64,000 bases of DNA, from NCBI GenBank assembly GCA_015179025.1, contig WHUX01000004.1, positions 1 through 64,000 of the forward strand. The letters are read 5' to 3'. The notes beneath the pieces are model-generated. The model saw only the letters and a list, made by a program, of their open reading frames with translations. It did not search any database and was not told where the DNA came from. Position numbers and translations under genes: made by a program. Each line of letters opens with the position of its first letter. Position 1 is the first letter of the stretch. Of this stretch, positions 33,301 through 44,534 are shown in pieces. This DNA comes from Terfezia claveryi (taxonomy: Eukaryota > Ascomycota > Pezizomycetes > Pezizales > Pezizaceae).

Positions 33301-33830
33301 TAGGCATCCTATGCATCCTATGCATCCTATTATCAAGCAGCTTGCGTCCTGCTGCGTCCTGCTGCGTCCTGTATATTTCCCTGACAATTCTTCCTATTAC
33401 TGCTAGGCCTTCACCATTTAATCATAAGAATCACCGACAAAATCTACACTATAAATATCACCATAACCAGCACTATAATGTTCACTAGAATCACCGGTGG
33501 GAGAACTACTGAGAAAATCACCACTATAATCACAGCCAGAATCCGCTCTAGAATTGCCAATAATCAATACTACCATGACCGACAGAATTTCTACTATAAT
33601 AATCACCAATCCCACATTTACCACATGTGGCTATTTCCTCCTCCATGCTAGATTCTACCAACAGCTGGAGGAGCTTAAATCCAACATCAAGGGGCTCAAC
33701 GGAAGCTGCTGTGCTGGCAGCATGAAGAACCCTATTTCCCCCACGCAGCCCTTCCAAGAACTTAGAGGTTCTTTTCCTGTCATAATCCCTCTTGGAGCCA
33801 CCCATAACTTGGCCGCTGATTTTTAGGCTT
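33301..33830. other. Low-complexity stretch with short frames
   Basis: Triplet-biased ACTATAATCACC repeats at about 33430-33610, preceded by CATCCTATG and GTCCTGCTGC microrepeats. A minus-strand frame (33805-33548) contains CGKCGIGDYYSRN, vaguely like a retroelement zinc knuckle, but nothing else supports this. Confidence 0.35.
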
Positions 33831-36000
33831 ATTTTCGTGGTGATACAGGGCTGGTTTCTAGGCTTATTTGCACGTGGATTTCTAGGCTTATTTGCATGGT
33901 GCCTGTTTGCACGGTGATACTGGGCTGATCTGGAGGCTGGTTTCGGGACTGGGTTGGACCGTGATTTTAGGGTATCTTCGTAGGTTGATTGTGGCCGTGA
34001 TAGTTCTGTATCTAGCTAGTTTACACCATATCATGAGAGAATAAAATACATGTTTTGGAAAGCATAAAATGCAGGTGCCATAGGGAAATAGGCGCCTATG
34101 CTAGGAAACTTTTGCGTTTGAATGTGAATTGAAATTGGAAATTCGCTCATTGAGTTGGATAATATTTAGAGTGCATGCAAGAAGGAGTTAAATGTAATTG
34201 GTACATCAGGTTAGTATAATAAGATAGATAGCATGAATTGAAATGAGTTGCGTCAGGAAGCGGGTATGCAAGTGATTTGGTTCAGGGACGCAATTGAAAT
34301 GTTCCTGCGTCCGACGCACCCGATGCAGATATTATTTTTGTTGATGAATAAGACATCTCGGGGGTGGATTACCTTCATAATCAATATGAGTACAGAGCTC
34401 AAAATGTTGCCGTATACATTCAAGGCCAAGCTCATCATCCATATATGTACCCACTTGGAGACAGAGCAAATGTTTGCCTCATGCTTAACCCCCCCCTTCC
34501 GGACATTATAACTCTCGATGATTCTTCCCTGCCATACAATGAATGATAGGATAACCACCCCTACAGCACCGACTGTCTCCAACGTACTGAAAAACTTACG
34601 AGACCCCTCTGCCATAGGAGTACTCTTACGTCCCACTCCTACAATTTCCATGACCTGCTTGTTAAGTTTTCCCACGGTTACTCCCTTCTCATCATCTTCC
34701 GGAGATATCTTCTTTCGCTGGATAAGGTTTGGAGTTTCCGGAGAAAATTAGCTTGTAACTCATATGCTACTCTTGCTATGCATCATCACTTAAGTAAATC
34801 TGCTTTAACTCCATAAATCTAGCAAGAAATTCTTTTCAGAACGCACTCATAATCAAAAGTTTGCTTCGCTCGGTATTATTAAGGCCCTACCGCATAATTA
34901 CAATAGCGATTAACCACTTTATAGGTTATCATTTCCCAACATCATATAGCGAGAGATAAAGCTCATCATATGCGGATGCGTACTCTAACCAAGTGCATTC
35001 CTCTTTCCCTTCCCTCACCTCGCCTCTACCCAGTCACTCCCATTGGGTTAATGTTCTGAGATTAGCATCAGGCCAAGCCTATTTTTTTTTTTTTTTCTTT
35101 CAATAGTCCTATACCCGCTATCGACCTAAGGTAACGACGGGGCAAGCCTAGGGAAATGACCTGTGAACAGGCCAAACATTAATTTAAGCATTGCTGGAAC
35201 CATTCCCGGTTCCTGTAAAGAAAGAAACTGTTGCTCAGTTTTATTCTGAAGTTACTCCAGAGCTATTCCACAAGTATTCCATGATTGCCTACTAAATTAG
35301 GCAATTCACACTAGCAAGACACTGCCTATTTAGGACATCCCTTAAAGGGCAACCTAGCGAGGCATGCGCTCCAACAAGAACTTTGTAGTCTGTAAGAGTT
35401 TTGCTATTGACTAAAAAAATATCTATGCTCCTAGAGCATTAATCTTCAGTAGCGCAATAGCCCAATTTTCGCTGAGTCATTTGATATACTCGAAGCAGGG
35501 TAAATCCAATTCCGAAAAAGAATGTAAGCTTCCATACAAGGGGTTTTCAGGTTAGGCAATTTTACTACGCAATTGTGGAGGGATTCAAATTGCCGAATAA
35601 AGAGGAGAGTGCTTTCCGTTCCAAGTAAGTATATTCCATAATCGGAGATATTGTTGCCAAAAGTACTTTGTTCCTTAGTCAGGAGTATCTGATGGAGCTA
35701 ACATTATATGCTACCTAGGTAGCTACATACCACCAATCGCCTCGAAGGCTATAAGCTCCTTACGCTTCCGAATAGGGCCGATCACCTCACCTCTTCGATC
35801 AGACCCTCGTAGAGGGCTATCGGCCCTCTCATACAAGAAATCCATGAATGGGAATACCACGGAAGGTATGCGTGGAAGATATGTAGAGCATGACGGTGCC
35901 TGATCTACAGGTACCCTCATCACATTTTTGGCTACATTTCATACAAGTAATTTTATCCTTATTGTACAGTTTGACCTATATAGGTACTTATGCCACACCT
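33831..36000. other. Gene-free AT-rich stretch
   Basis: Short TTTCTAGGCTTATTTGCA direct repeats at 33856-33897. A poly(T) at about 35081-35096 is present. Small frames on both strands (34253-34675 minus, 34248-34511 plus) overlap antiparallel and show no family. Confidence 0.4.
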
Positions 36001-36055
36001 GAGTATAGTGGTTAGTATCTGAGTGCACTGCCAGTGATCCGGGCTAAATTCTGTC
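36001..36055 (+). repeat. tRNA-like relic (tRNA-Asp/Glu-type A and B boxes)
   Basis: GAGTATAGTGGTTAGTATC matches the D-arm/A-box of eukaryotic tRNA-Asp, and GATCCGGGCTAAATTC sits at the place of the T-arm/B-box (GGGTTCAATTC). No acceptor pairing or proper anticodon stem is seen, so it is a pseudo-tRNA or SINE head, not a functional tRNA. Confidence 0.5.
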
Positions 36056-36189
36056 ACACCGACCTGCACAGTACTTACATATGAAAGGGGGCTGATTTAG
36101 ATCTTATTTGGGTGCCACCATGAGACACTACCAGAGGTCTCAGTTCAAGAGGGCCACTGGTACCTAAAGTAGGTGCTACTAGCTCAAAT

Positions 36190-36300
36190 TTGAAAAAGGT
36201 CTCTTGTAGATCATGGTCTCTTGTAGATCAGATTGCACGGTGTACTTTTTCAAAAAAATGGTCTCTTGTAGATCAGATTGCACGGTATCATCCACCCTAT
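36190..36300. repeat. Local direct repeats GGTCTCTTGTAGATCAG
   Basis: GGTCTCTTGTAGATCA occurs three times (about 36198, 36213, 36259). The last two carry the extension GATTGCACGGT and are separated by a TTTTTCAAAAAAATG stretch that partly recurs near 36325-36340. Confidence 0.7.
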
Positions 36301-37324
36301 TTTTGCGCTCGGATACCTTGTACACTTTTTCCCAAAAAATGGACCGTTGTAGTGTCACTTACTGCATAAGCTCGACCTATGTCTCTAAACTGACCAGGTC
36401 TCTTGCTCACCAGTGGATGCGGTAGATCACAGTAGACACGCATAGCGCAATTTATCGCCAATTACTGCGGCAAGCGTAGGACTCTCCCTCAACCTCTTCT
36501 AGTTCGACAAGTTTTTTTTTTTTTGTCACCAGCTGGGAACACCCACGATCTTTGATTCTCACATTGAGGCGTTTCAACATCCACAGAGCGCCTTATTAAA
36601 ACATGAGACGGGAGTATCTCCCTTTTCACTGAATTTTCAATTTAATTAGATCAGCACAGGAAACAAAACAGTAAACAACAATAGAACAGACGCAAGATCG
36701 ATTTCAACCCTCGGTTACATTGGACAGATACATATGCACAAAGGTACTGGAGAGTAGGGTACATTTGGTCCCTATTTTCTGGAGGAGCTGCGTACTGGCA
36801 TCGGCTAAAATAATAAGCATATGGATATTGAAACTCGTCTTTGGGTCCAGGTTAATGATATCACACTGTCGGTAAATTTACAGTCGACCCTCTATATATA
36901 TATATTGGATCCCCGAGGTCAGTAAGTGCGTCCTTTTGCCATTCACTCACTCTAGAGATTTCATCCTTGTATGGTTATCTATATTCTATTGGTTCTGCGT
37001 CTATTGATCTGAATTTAACAGTCCTGAGGCGATAATTTTCGTAGCTGACCGTAGAGAAGTACCTTTCTGGGTGTAAAGTAATCCAATTATATTTTCTTTC
37101 TGAGATGACGTAATTGTTTCCAATCAGGCCCAGCCCAATCAACAGCTATTGTTATGAGGTCGAAAGCGATATTCTTAAAACGGTTCTAGCCCATATATAT
37201 CAACCGGATATCTTGAATGTTGAATCAATTAAAGAGATGACGCCGGTGTAGTTGCCAATAGTAAAATAATAAAAATAAAGCCTAAATCTTTGGAACTCCT
37301 AGTACGCTAGTGTAGTCCAATGAA
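36301..37324. other. Intergenic, 3' of the 37.3-38.9 kb gene
   Basis: Nothing recognised apart from poly(T) at about 36511-36522 and a TATATATATATAT run at 36892-36904. Confidence 0.4.
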
Positions 37325-38893
37325 CTAATCAAGTGATAACTCTGTTGCCTCCAAATCCGCCATTCCAAGTCCTCGAGGTGGGTCTGTAATCGGGGGTATT
37401 GGATTCTGGGGAGGCCATCCTTCAGGTTGACGAATTTGTGGCTGGGCCTCAAGCTGTGCCGGCGTAATGATTTGAGATACACTGCTCGCTGGGAAAGACG
37501 ACTGATTATTGAAAGATATCGACGGCATCCTCAATCCCTCCATCTCCTGCTGCGCTATCAATTCGCATCCTAATTGCAAAATCCGTGCATTTAATTCTTC
37601 CTCTCTCTGGTTTTGCTGCTGTATATAGGCCATATGTTGCAGGTGGGCAGTGGGTGTATCGGATGTAATTCTCTCTAGTAGCGAGATATCCCGTTGAAGT
37701 TGGCGAGCATGTGTATCTTCCAGCTTCCTGTTACTGGATTGCTGTGCTCGCTGTTTGAGTTGGTCCTCTGCGGCCTTTGCCTTGCGGTAGAGCTTGCTTC
37801 CAATCAACATGTCAACATCCCACTGCTCACGCCATGAGCACCCTTCGAGCCCTGCGCGGTAAGTTGCACAATTAGTCTCATGGGGACATACACGGGCTAG
37901 CGCTTGCATACGCAGCTTCCCATGGCCACGGCAACAAAACTTTTCAATCATATCGCTTCGAAGACAATCAGCCACCTCTCTCAATTGCAGCCCGAGCCAG
38001 CTGTTAAACCAGATATCGGTCTTGTCGTCTGATTCATAAGCCATGTGAAATGAACAAAGCAGGCTGTATGCATTGTTGAAACAATCCTCCGTATGCGTGG
38101 TCCGCGTTTGCCAGTTTGGATTGCTTATTCGCAAAAGTTCGTTGATATCGGAGTAATACCCAAAAAGGGTTGAGGCCGTCATGGTTGGCCTTGGTCCAGA
38201 GTTTTGTAGGAGTAGGTCATTGGAAATCCAACCGTGCACTCGTATGGGACTGATAGGCAGTGGTGGCCGGTAGCCGCTAGAAGCAGCCTCGTTCACCGAT
38301 ATTGGACAGTTCGGATTCGAAGTGGAGTTGATGACTAGTTGTACAGGCATCCAGGAAGGTTGAATTTGGGGGTTCAGAGTTGGCGTCTGGAGGGGTAGAA
38401 TCTGGGAAGGTAGCATCTGGGAGGGCTGCATCTGGGGGTTGAAGGTTGGCATCTGGGCCAGGGGAGATGATATCTGGGGATTCGAAGATGCTATCTGGAA
38501 GGGGGGCATCTGGAAGCCTGGCATCTGCGGAGGGAGCAAAGTTCCGGAAGGCGACACGCTGATTGAATGACTATTCGCTGGAGCGTTAGGATCCGCTGCA
38601 TGTATACTCTGATGGTGGGTGCCATAATTTGTCTGCGGGAAGTTGTAAGCAGGATTTTGCCCTGAGAAGACTGGATATAAAGCTCCGGGAGCTCGAGGTT
38701 CCGCTTGCTGAACTGGTACCGCTTCTCGAACTGGTAAGCCGAAATTTACTGAAAGCATACCGGTGGTGTCTGTCATGACACAACTCTCACGGCCATCAGG
38801 TGGGATCCGTGAGGGTTGCCTGAGATTCATGAAGGCGAGAAACTGGGCCGGTTGAGGAGCACATGAACCGGCGTTCTCAGTAGGTTCGTTCAT
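37325..38893 (-). CDS. Hypothetical Pro/Gln/Met-rich protein, intronless
   Basis: A single uninterrupted frame of 522 residues with an AAAAATG start context. Residues about 100-200 are a repetitive Met/Pro/Gln/Asn-rich region (QMPGFQMPPF, AQMPTFNPQMQPS, SQMLPSQILPLQ), coded by diverged 24-36 bp repeats around GGGGCATCTGG. The middle part (about residues 215-390) is less biased, with several Trp and Cys (DIWFNSWLGLQLREVADCL; FCCRGHGKLRMQALARVC), and may be the folded core. Residues 370-460 are charged helical with Gln-rich segments (likely coiled coil). No family recognised. Codon use and frame length support a real gene; it could be a regulator by composition, but that is a guess. Confidence 0.65.
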   Translation of the reverse strand: MNEPTENAGSCAPQPAQFLAFMNLRQPSRIPPDGRESCVMTDTTGMLSVNFGLPVREAVPVQQAEPRAPGALYPVFSGQNPAYNFPQTNYGTHHQSIHAADPNAPANSHSISVSPSGTLLPPQMPGFQMPPFQIASSNPQISSPLAQMPTFNPQMQPSQMLPSQILPLQTPTLNPQIQPSWMPVQLVINSTSNPNCPISVNEAASSGYRPPLPISPIRVHGWISNDLLLQNSGPRPTMTASTLFGYYSDINELLRISNPNWQTRTTHTEDCFNNAYSLLCSFHMAYESDDKTDIWFNSWLGLQLREVADCLRSDMIEKFCCRGHGKLRMQALARVCPHETNCATYRAGLEGCSWREQWDVDMLIGSKLYRKAKAAEDQLKQRAQQSSNRKLEDTHARQLQRDISLLERITSDTPTAHLQHMAYIQQQNQREEELNARILQLGCELIAQQEMEGLRMPSISFNNQSSFPASSVSQIITPAQLEAQPQIRQPEGWPPQNPIPPITDPPRGLGMADLEATELSLD

Positions 38894-41506
38894 TTTTATA
38901 AATATGGATATATGAAGAAGGCTGTTGTGATGTTGGAGGGAGCGGAGGTTTTGGATACGGGAATAGCAGCGAAGCGTGCTTCGTTGTAGATGAAGTTGTT
39001 ATTTCTAGCAAGGAAGGAGGTCAGGTCTATACTTAAAGTGCTGGTTCAAGTTATGTCTGACAGAGATAGAAGACTGATCTGAACGACAGCTTTATGGAGA
39101 CCAGGAGAACGTACTTCTTAAGTACTCTACGTTCGTACTTTGCTTGCTGTTGGGCCTGGAAAAGAAAGAGAGCTTGAGGAAGAAAGAAAAGCCGCTTAAA
39201 TATTTTGATCTACCAGCGTGACAAGGGAGTCAACAGATGCATAGGATTCGAGGAGATGCGCATATTCACATGCCGTTCACTACCTAAAGTCTTCCCCATC
39301 TAGATTACACGAGGGTTGGGTCCGCGAACGCGCTGAACTTAATTGATCGCAAAATATCAATATACCTATGAATCCTCTTGAATACAACTCAAATCACTAT
39401 CTCCAATCATAGAATACTTACCTAAGTGATGATCTGTCTTTTCAATATATCGCTGAACATGACGACCGCGAGACACGCTACTGACGCAAGAGTAAATCTA
39501 TGATATCCCTTACCTATCTAGCTTTGTAAACCTTTGATTCAGCACCTCGTAACTTCTCCGCTAATTCCACTGAGATGAAAAATAAGTGGCTCCAATTGAT
39601 ATGGAGGCTGCATATAAACACAAGCAAATGGAAGAAAAAAAAAAAAAACTGATGGCCTTATGTTAGCACGAGGATGACCAGCTGTGTGAAGCCAGGCTAG
39701 GCGAGAGGATTTCTCCAGCTCAAAGTTTTATTTTTGTGTTTTTGCGGGGTTAGGTTAAGTTTCATGGAAGCAATATGGTTTCCAAGTTTCACGTTTCATT
39801 GTTTATTTATTTTCTCTCAACCCATGAACAGTTATGGGTAAGTATTCTCCTTCCACAATTACAAGCATGATAGCCGCCCATACGTGAGGCCTAATTCAAC
39901 CCCTTCTTTAGCCTATAGCTTGTTGTGCCAGTTTGAAAGGAACCTGAAAATGGTTCGAAGTTCTTTTCAATTGTCCTTTTGGTGTATCTGTTGGAACGTA
40001 GCACCTAAAAGAGTGCAAGGTCATAAATGCTCCAAATTCTTCGAGGTCTATTAAATTCTATGTTATAGTCACAATTCCACATTTCGGTTCCGATCCTACG
40101 ATGTTTCTTTGGGCCTTTTCTAGCTTCAATATTTGACCTAATTGTGCACTAAATATATTCCTTGCAAAAAGATATCGCAAAAGAACAGTGATTGGAGAAG
40201 GACGTCAAAATGGACATCGTGACGGGTGACGGGCCTAATGTGAGTGGATGCCGCTTGGACATCTCCTCCAACCAACTCTCGCAATACTTCTACTTCGGAA
40301 CTTCTAGCTCCAAGCTGTTTTATCCGAAGAGACAAGTGCAGTCTTGTGATTAGACCCTATTTAGCGTTCTCGTACTATCGAGCCAGTTCGAGCAATCGTA
40401 GCAAGGTTTAAACCTTTTGAGTTCTTTATATGTGTTTTGCTGGCCCGATATACGGAGGCCAGAGGCAGATCCATAAACCCTGCGTAGGGGTTATGGGAAT
40501 ATGGAAAGATTTTTAGTTGCAATAGGGATGGAACTGATCATGACGAGCCCGCAAGAGGACATAAACCAATGAGTGAAGCTCACGAGCGGGCCACCAGCTA
40601 ACAATATCATTAATGTAACCACAGCTATACTGGTACTAGAAGTAATAGCAATGAGTGAACCATAAACTGGTACTAAGGGCGATGGCGATTGGGAAAATAA
40701 GTATCAGGATTCAACTTCTCACTTCCTGCATAAAACGTAACACCATATGATTTAAAATTTGCAACATGTAGGATCAGCTCTGGCTACAAAATTCATCCCT
40801 AACGAAGCCTATTACCCTATGAGCGTTTCCCTAGGCCTCGGTCACTTGGCGCTAATATGTCCGGTCTCTGGGCTCTCTACAAAAGCTGTTTCACTAAGGA
40901 GATACGGTTTTCAGTTAACCGGGTTAAAGAGGCAATAACCAAGAATGTGATTAAGATTGGAGACCAAATCTTATTTGTAGGCAATGAAGCTAATAGAAAA
41001 AATACAACGGGAGCTTAATTCTAATGGAGTGTTGCAAGATGGACAATATTTTTTGGGGGGGATCGCCTTTGGTACTGTGGAGAATCTCAGTCATTTTTAT
41101 TACTGATGAAGCTCGGATCGGAAGTCTGAGACAGCTTAATAGGTGATAAAAGTATTTGGGATAGGTATCCCTAAAGCATTTCTAAATGAATGTCCAAGTA
41201 TACTGTGCCTATGCCCAATGTCTTTAGAACGTGTAAACATTTCCTACAGCTAGTTTCTAGTGATTTGATATCAATGTCAAGGCTTGTATGGCCAAGCATT
41301 TTCTTCTTTGTGAAGTACAACTCTCCTCCTACACTGGATGCTCTCTAGTTGTCGTGATCATCACTATATACCTTTCAATCAAACCGGCAAAATCGATCCC
41401 TCTCCTTATAGTAATGGTCTCCCCGGCAACCAACATTAAAGAATATTGGCAGTATGAAACCAGAAAATCCTTCATATCTACTAGCCGTCACCCGCGTTCA
41501 CCCTTG
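38894..41506. other. Intergenic stretch, 2.6 kb
   Basis: The first 150-300 bp are the upstream region of the minus-strand gene. Beyond that only short frames occur; poly(A) at about 39636-39648. I see no gene, element or RNA. Confidence 0.4.
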
Positions 41507-42020
41507 CAATTTATGATATCCGGACTACCGAATTTGGAAGTACTAGCCCAATCTAGTAGTTCAGATGGACAGCCTAGCCAAAAGAAGTACTGTAGCCTGC
41601 TGATGGAAGTAATCTTTACGAGAGGCTTGTGCCAACCAGACTAATCAATTTATGATATCCGGACTACCGAATTTGGAAGCACTAGCCCAATCTAGTAGTT
41701 CAGATGGACAGCCTAGCCAAAAGAAGTACTGTAGCCTGCTGATGGAAGTAATCTTTACGAGAGGCTTGTGCCAACCAGACTAATCAATTTATGATATCCG
41801 GACTACCGAATTTGGAAGTACTAGCCCAATCTAGTGATTTAGATGGACAGCCTAGCCAAAAGAGATACTGTAGCCTGCTGATGGAAGTAATCTCTACAAG
41901 AGGCTTGTGCCAACCAGACTAATCAATTTATGATATCCGGACTACCGAATTTGGAAGCACTAGCCCAATCTAGTAGTTCAGATGGACAGCCTAGCCAAAA
42001 GATGTACTGTAGCCGGCCAA
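41507..42020. repeat. 139-bp tandem repeat, 3.7 copies
   Basis: Units start CAATTTATGATATCCGGAC at 41507, 41646, 41785 and 41924, an exact 139-bp period. The first two differ by about one base; the third has several changes; the fourth is truncated at about 42010. Each complete unit ends with TTGTGCCAACCAGACTAAT, the inverted form of the TAGTCTGGTTGGCAC motif. Confidence 0.9.
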
Positions 42021-42027
42021 TAGAAGA

Positions 42028-42077
42028 TAGTCTGGTTGGCACAACACCCAAAGGAGGGTGTTGTGCCAACCAGACTA
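42028..42077. repeat. Perfect 22-bp inverted repeat with 6-nt loop
   Basis: The arm TAGTCTGGTTGGCACAA plus CACCC is followed by the loop AAAGGA and the exact reverse complement. It lies immediately after the 139-bp array and looks like two transposon ends joined head to head. Confidence 0.95.
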
Positions 42078-43400
42078 ATAGAAGAAATCAATTTGACTTG
42101 TACAACCCTTCTATTGCCCAATTTTCGTAAACCAAGCCCATGTCATTCTCCCATTCTATGCTCTTCCGAAGTTTCTACATGAAATTTTGTTGCAGGCGGT
42201 CTAGGACTGGATCTGAGCTAATTGCCAACTTTTTAAAACTGTCACATATTTAGGTATCACGCTCGTACTAAGCTTGAGTGAGACTACTTCAAGCAAGACC
42301 GACATAACTGGGCATGAAGAGTTGGCAAGCTCAAAAACCGGGATCTGAGACAAACACTATACTAGTCACCTCGAACTCAGAGCATCATACCACTACTTTG
42401 AAACTTCAAATTCTTCCCTTCAGCTGTTCCCCGCCTTCGCCCCCTATGCCGATATGTTTATCACTTGTTAAGGTATAGTATCAGTCGCAGCTCTATCAAC
42501 TCTGCAGCACTTCGCCCTCTGCGCGTCCCACCGACCTTCTAGGTACTCACACGCGTGCCAGTACATACATATACGTTGAGGATCACTTCTACCCATGAAG
42601 CGAACCTAGCAAATGACCTAACCATTGTCACACATCTACGCACAGCGTCGACCCAAACTCGGTTCGAAACAGCCGTTGCCATGCAAATTTGTCTGAGCAG
42701 GTACTTGACAACCACTTCGCTCATATTCTTAACTCCCTACTCAGGATATCAGAGGGATAGGTATTCTTGTAATAATCCTAGAGGTAGAACTTTTTCCTTG
42801 CTTCCCTTGATCTTTAATGATTTTTCAAAAATGGCGGTTTTGTGGTAAAACTACCTAGCCGGGACATTAATCGCCGAGAATCGCCATCACGGTGATGATG
42901 ACCCTTAACAGGAACAGACAAGCTCTGATTCCACCCAGTGAACTGCTAGCTGATGTTACCAGGAGGTTCTAGGAAGCAGTGATTCCTTTCCCATTTAAAG
43001 CGCTATAGGAGTTTTTTATATAAGCAACTGAGCCCCATAGGAGAATTTGTATGAGAAAATAAGAGACTCGAAGTTTTTTTTTTCTTTAGTAATATATATA
43101 ACCTCTTCGTGTAAGCAGCTAGCTCCGTTCCATGGCTTGCTGAAGGGACCTCTGGGACCCTGAGTTAACTTTTTGGCAAAATAAGCGGCAAAACGGATCT
43201 AGGGTATGACCCACAAAATCGAAGATCCCCCCAAAAGATTCTCGCAGCTAACTTTCAATGGGAGATATGATTTAGAGATCATTAACAGAGGCCGCTTAAT
43301 TCTTCATGCAGTATAAAGCTCCTATCCGCAATTGTCATCGTCCTCAAATTTAGTTACAACAGGCATGGTGGGGGGCAGTGGACCATTTATTGAGCATTTC
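42078..43400. other. Intergenic stretch
   Basis: Short frames only (42539-42848, overlapping on both strands), no family seen. T run at about 43076-43084. Confidence 0.4.
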
Positions 43401-43622
43401 TGGTGTTACCCAAGAGGATTTTGTACCAAAAGCTTCCTAATCTTGCCGATGCGCCAGCGACTGTTAAAATGAGAATAGCTGAATGTTTAAAAAAGAAGCT
43501 TGGAAAAAAGTTGCTGCAGTCATTGAAGCAGAGGGATGGTATATCAAAGTATTGATGAGAGTTCTATAACATATTTAATTTACCTACAGTACAGTGCTGT
43601 GGCATCACCTGTGTTTCACCAC
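43401..43622 (+). mobile_element. Tc1/mariner relic, 3' end
   Basis: EAEGWYIK (with a neighbouring frame holding KKLGKKLLQSL) corresponds to the C-terminus of the Tc1-type transposase relic at 53137-54242 (KAEGWYTKY). About 50 bp beyond comes ACAGTGCTGTGGCATCACC, typical in style of a Tc1-type terminal repeat. The rest of the element is missing. Confidence 0.5.
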
Positions 43623-43747
43623 CGCTACAGAAAAAAAGGGTACCTACTCCGTACTGGTACATAACTACTGCAAGTATATTTGTATAGGTAGGACTCATAT
43701 GCATGTTACCTGCGCACGCCGTCCGTCAGTTTTGGCTCTCCGAGAGG

Positions 43748-43965
43748 TTGTGCCAACCAGATTAACCTCAACTACCGGGAAATGAATAAGGCTCCTTGTC
43801 TGTATCTGGATCATAGCTCTAGAATAAGTCAAACTTCGAGTCAAGGACGCTAATCTGCCCGCAACTAGTAACGCCCCTATCACAAAAAGGAAAGAGCAAA
43901 GATACAGACAAGGAGTCTTATTCACAAGTTTTCCCGGTAGTCTGGTTAACCTTAGCAACCCCAAG
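43748..43965. mobile_element. MITE-like hairpin element
   Basis: TTGTGCCAACCAGATTAACC (43748) begins it. An arm CTACCGGGAAA...GAATAAGGCTCCTTGTCTGTATCT (43771-43810) recurs inverted at about 43895-43940, leading to TAGTCTGGTTAACC. The two arms are about 45 bp, with a few mismatches and a 6-bp insertion, around an 85-bp centre. No coding capacity. Ends share the TAGTCTGGTT motif. Confidence 0.6.
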
Positions 43966-44066
43966 TGCCAACACCGTCCGTAGGACACAGGAGCAATCAC
44001 CCCAATATGGGTTGGCGTAGATTTCTACCTTGGCTCTAGCCTATTTCACAGTACAACAGCCCAATT

Positions 44067-44088
44067 TAGTCTGGTTGGCACAACACCC
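44067..44088 (+). repeat. TAGTCTGGTTGGCACAA motif copy
   Basis: Matches the complete 22-bp arm of the palindrome at 42028 (including CACCC). A shortened TAGTCTGGTTA copy follows at 44132. Confidence 0.8.
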
Positions 44089-44534
44089 TCGTAGAGAGCC
44101 CAATTCGATAGTCGGAAATCTTCTACAATACTAGTCTGGTTACTACAGTATTGTATTGAATATATCAAATGTTGGTAGATTTTGAAAGTAAAACATTTAC
44201 GTACTTATACCTGTTAAACGTCATGTAGTACCTCGTGGTTTTGCAATTACAACCAACACTTGTTATTATCCCATGATCTAGGTTAAGAACTAAATTTTCC
44301 CCTGGCGGTGACATTCAAACAGATTTTCGTAAATAACAGCAGCAAGCTCATTAGGAAATGATACTTGGTACAACACAATAACTACGTATATCGTATTTGC
44401 GAACTTAAAAGTAAACCTGTACCCATATCGTCCTCTGTAATCCAATCCACAATGCTCGGAGTTCGTAAGAAAAAAACTTCTTGTCTCAGCCGATCAGCGC
44501 ATATATATGTCAGCTCAACCGTTCTTCTTTACTC
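44089..44534. other. 3' flank of Hsp70-like gene
   Basis: AT-rich, no gene. Contains the short motif copy TAGTCTGGTTACTACAG at 44132. Confidence 0.4.

Noticed and set aside
34248..34675. Antiparallel 87- and 140-codon frames
   Set aside because: They overlap each other, show no family and no splice context; treated as chance.
36001..36055. Functional tRNA-Asp gene
   Set aside because: No acceptor-stem pairing and no proper anticodon arm; only box A/B similarity remains.
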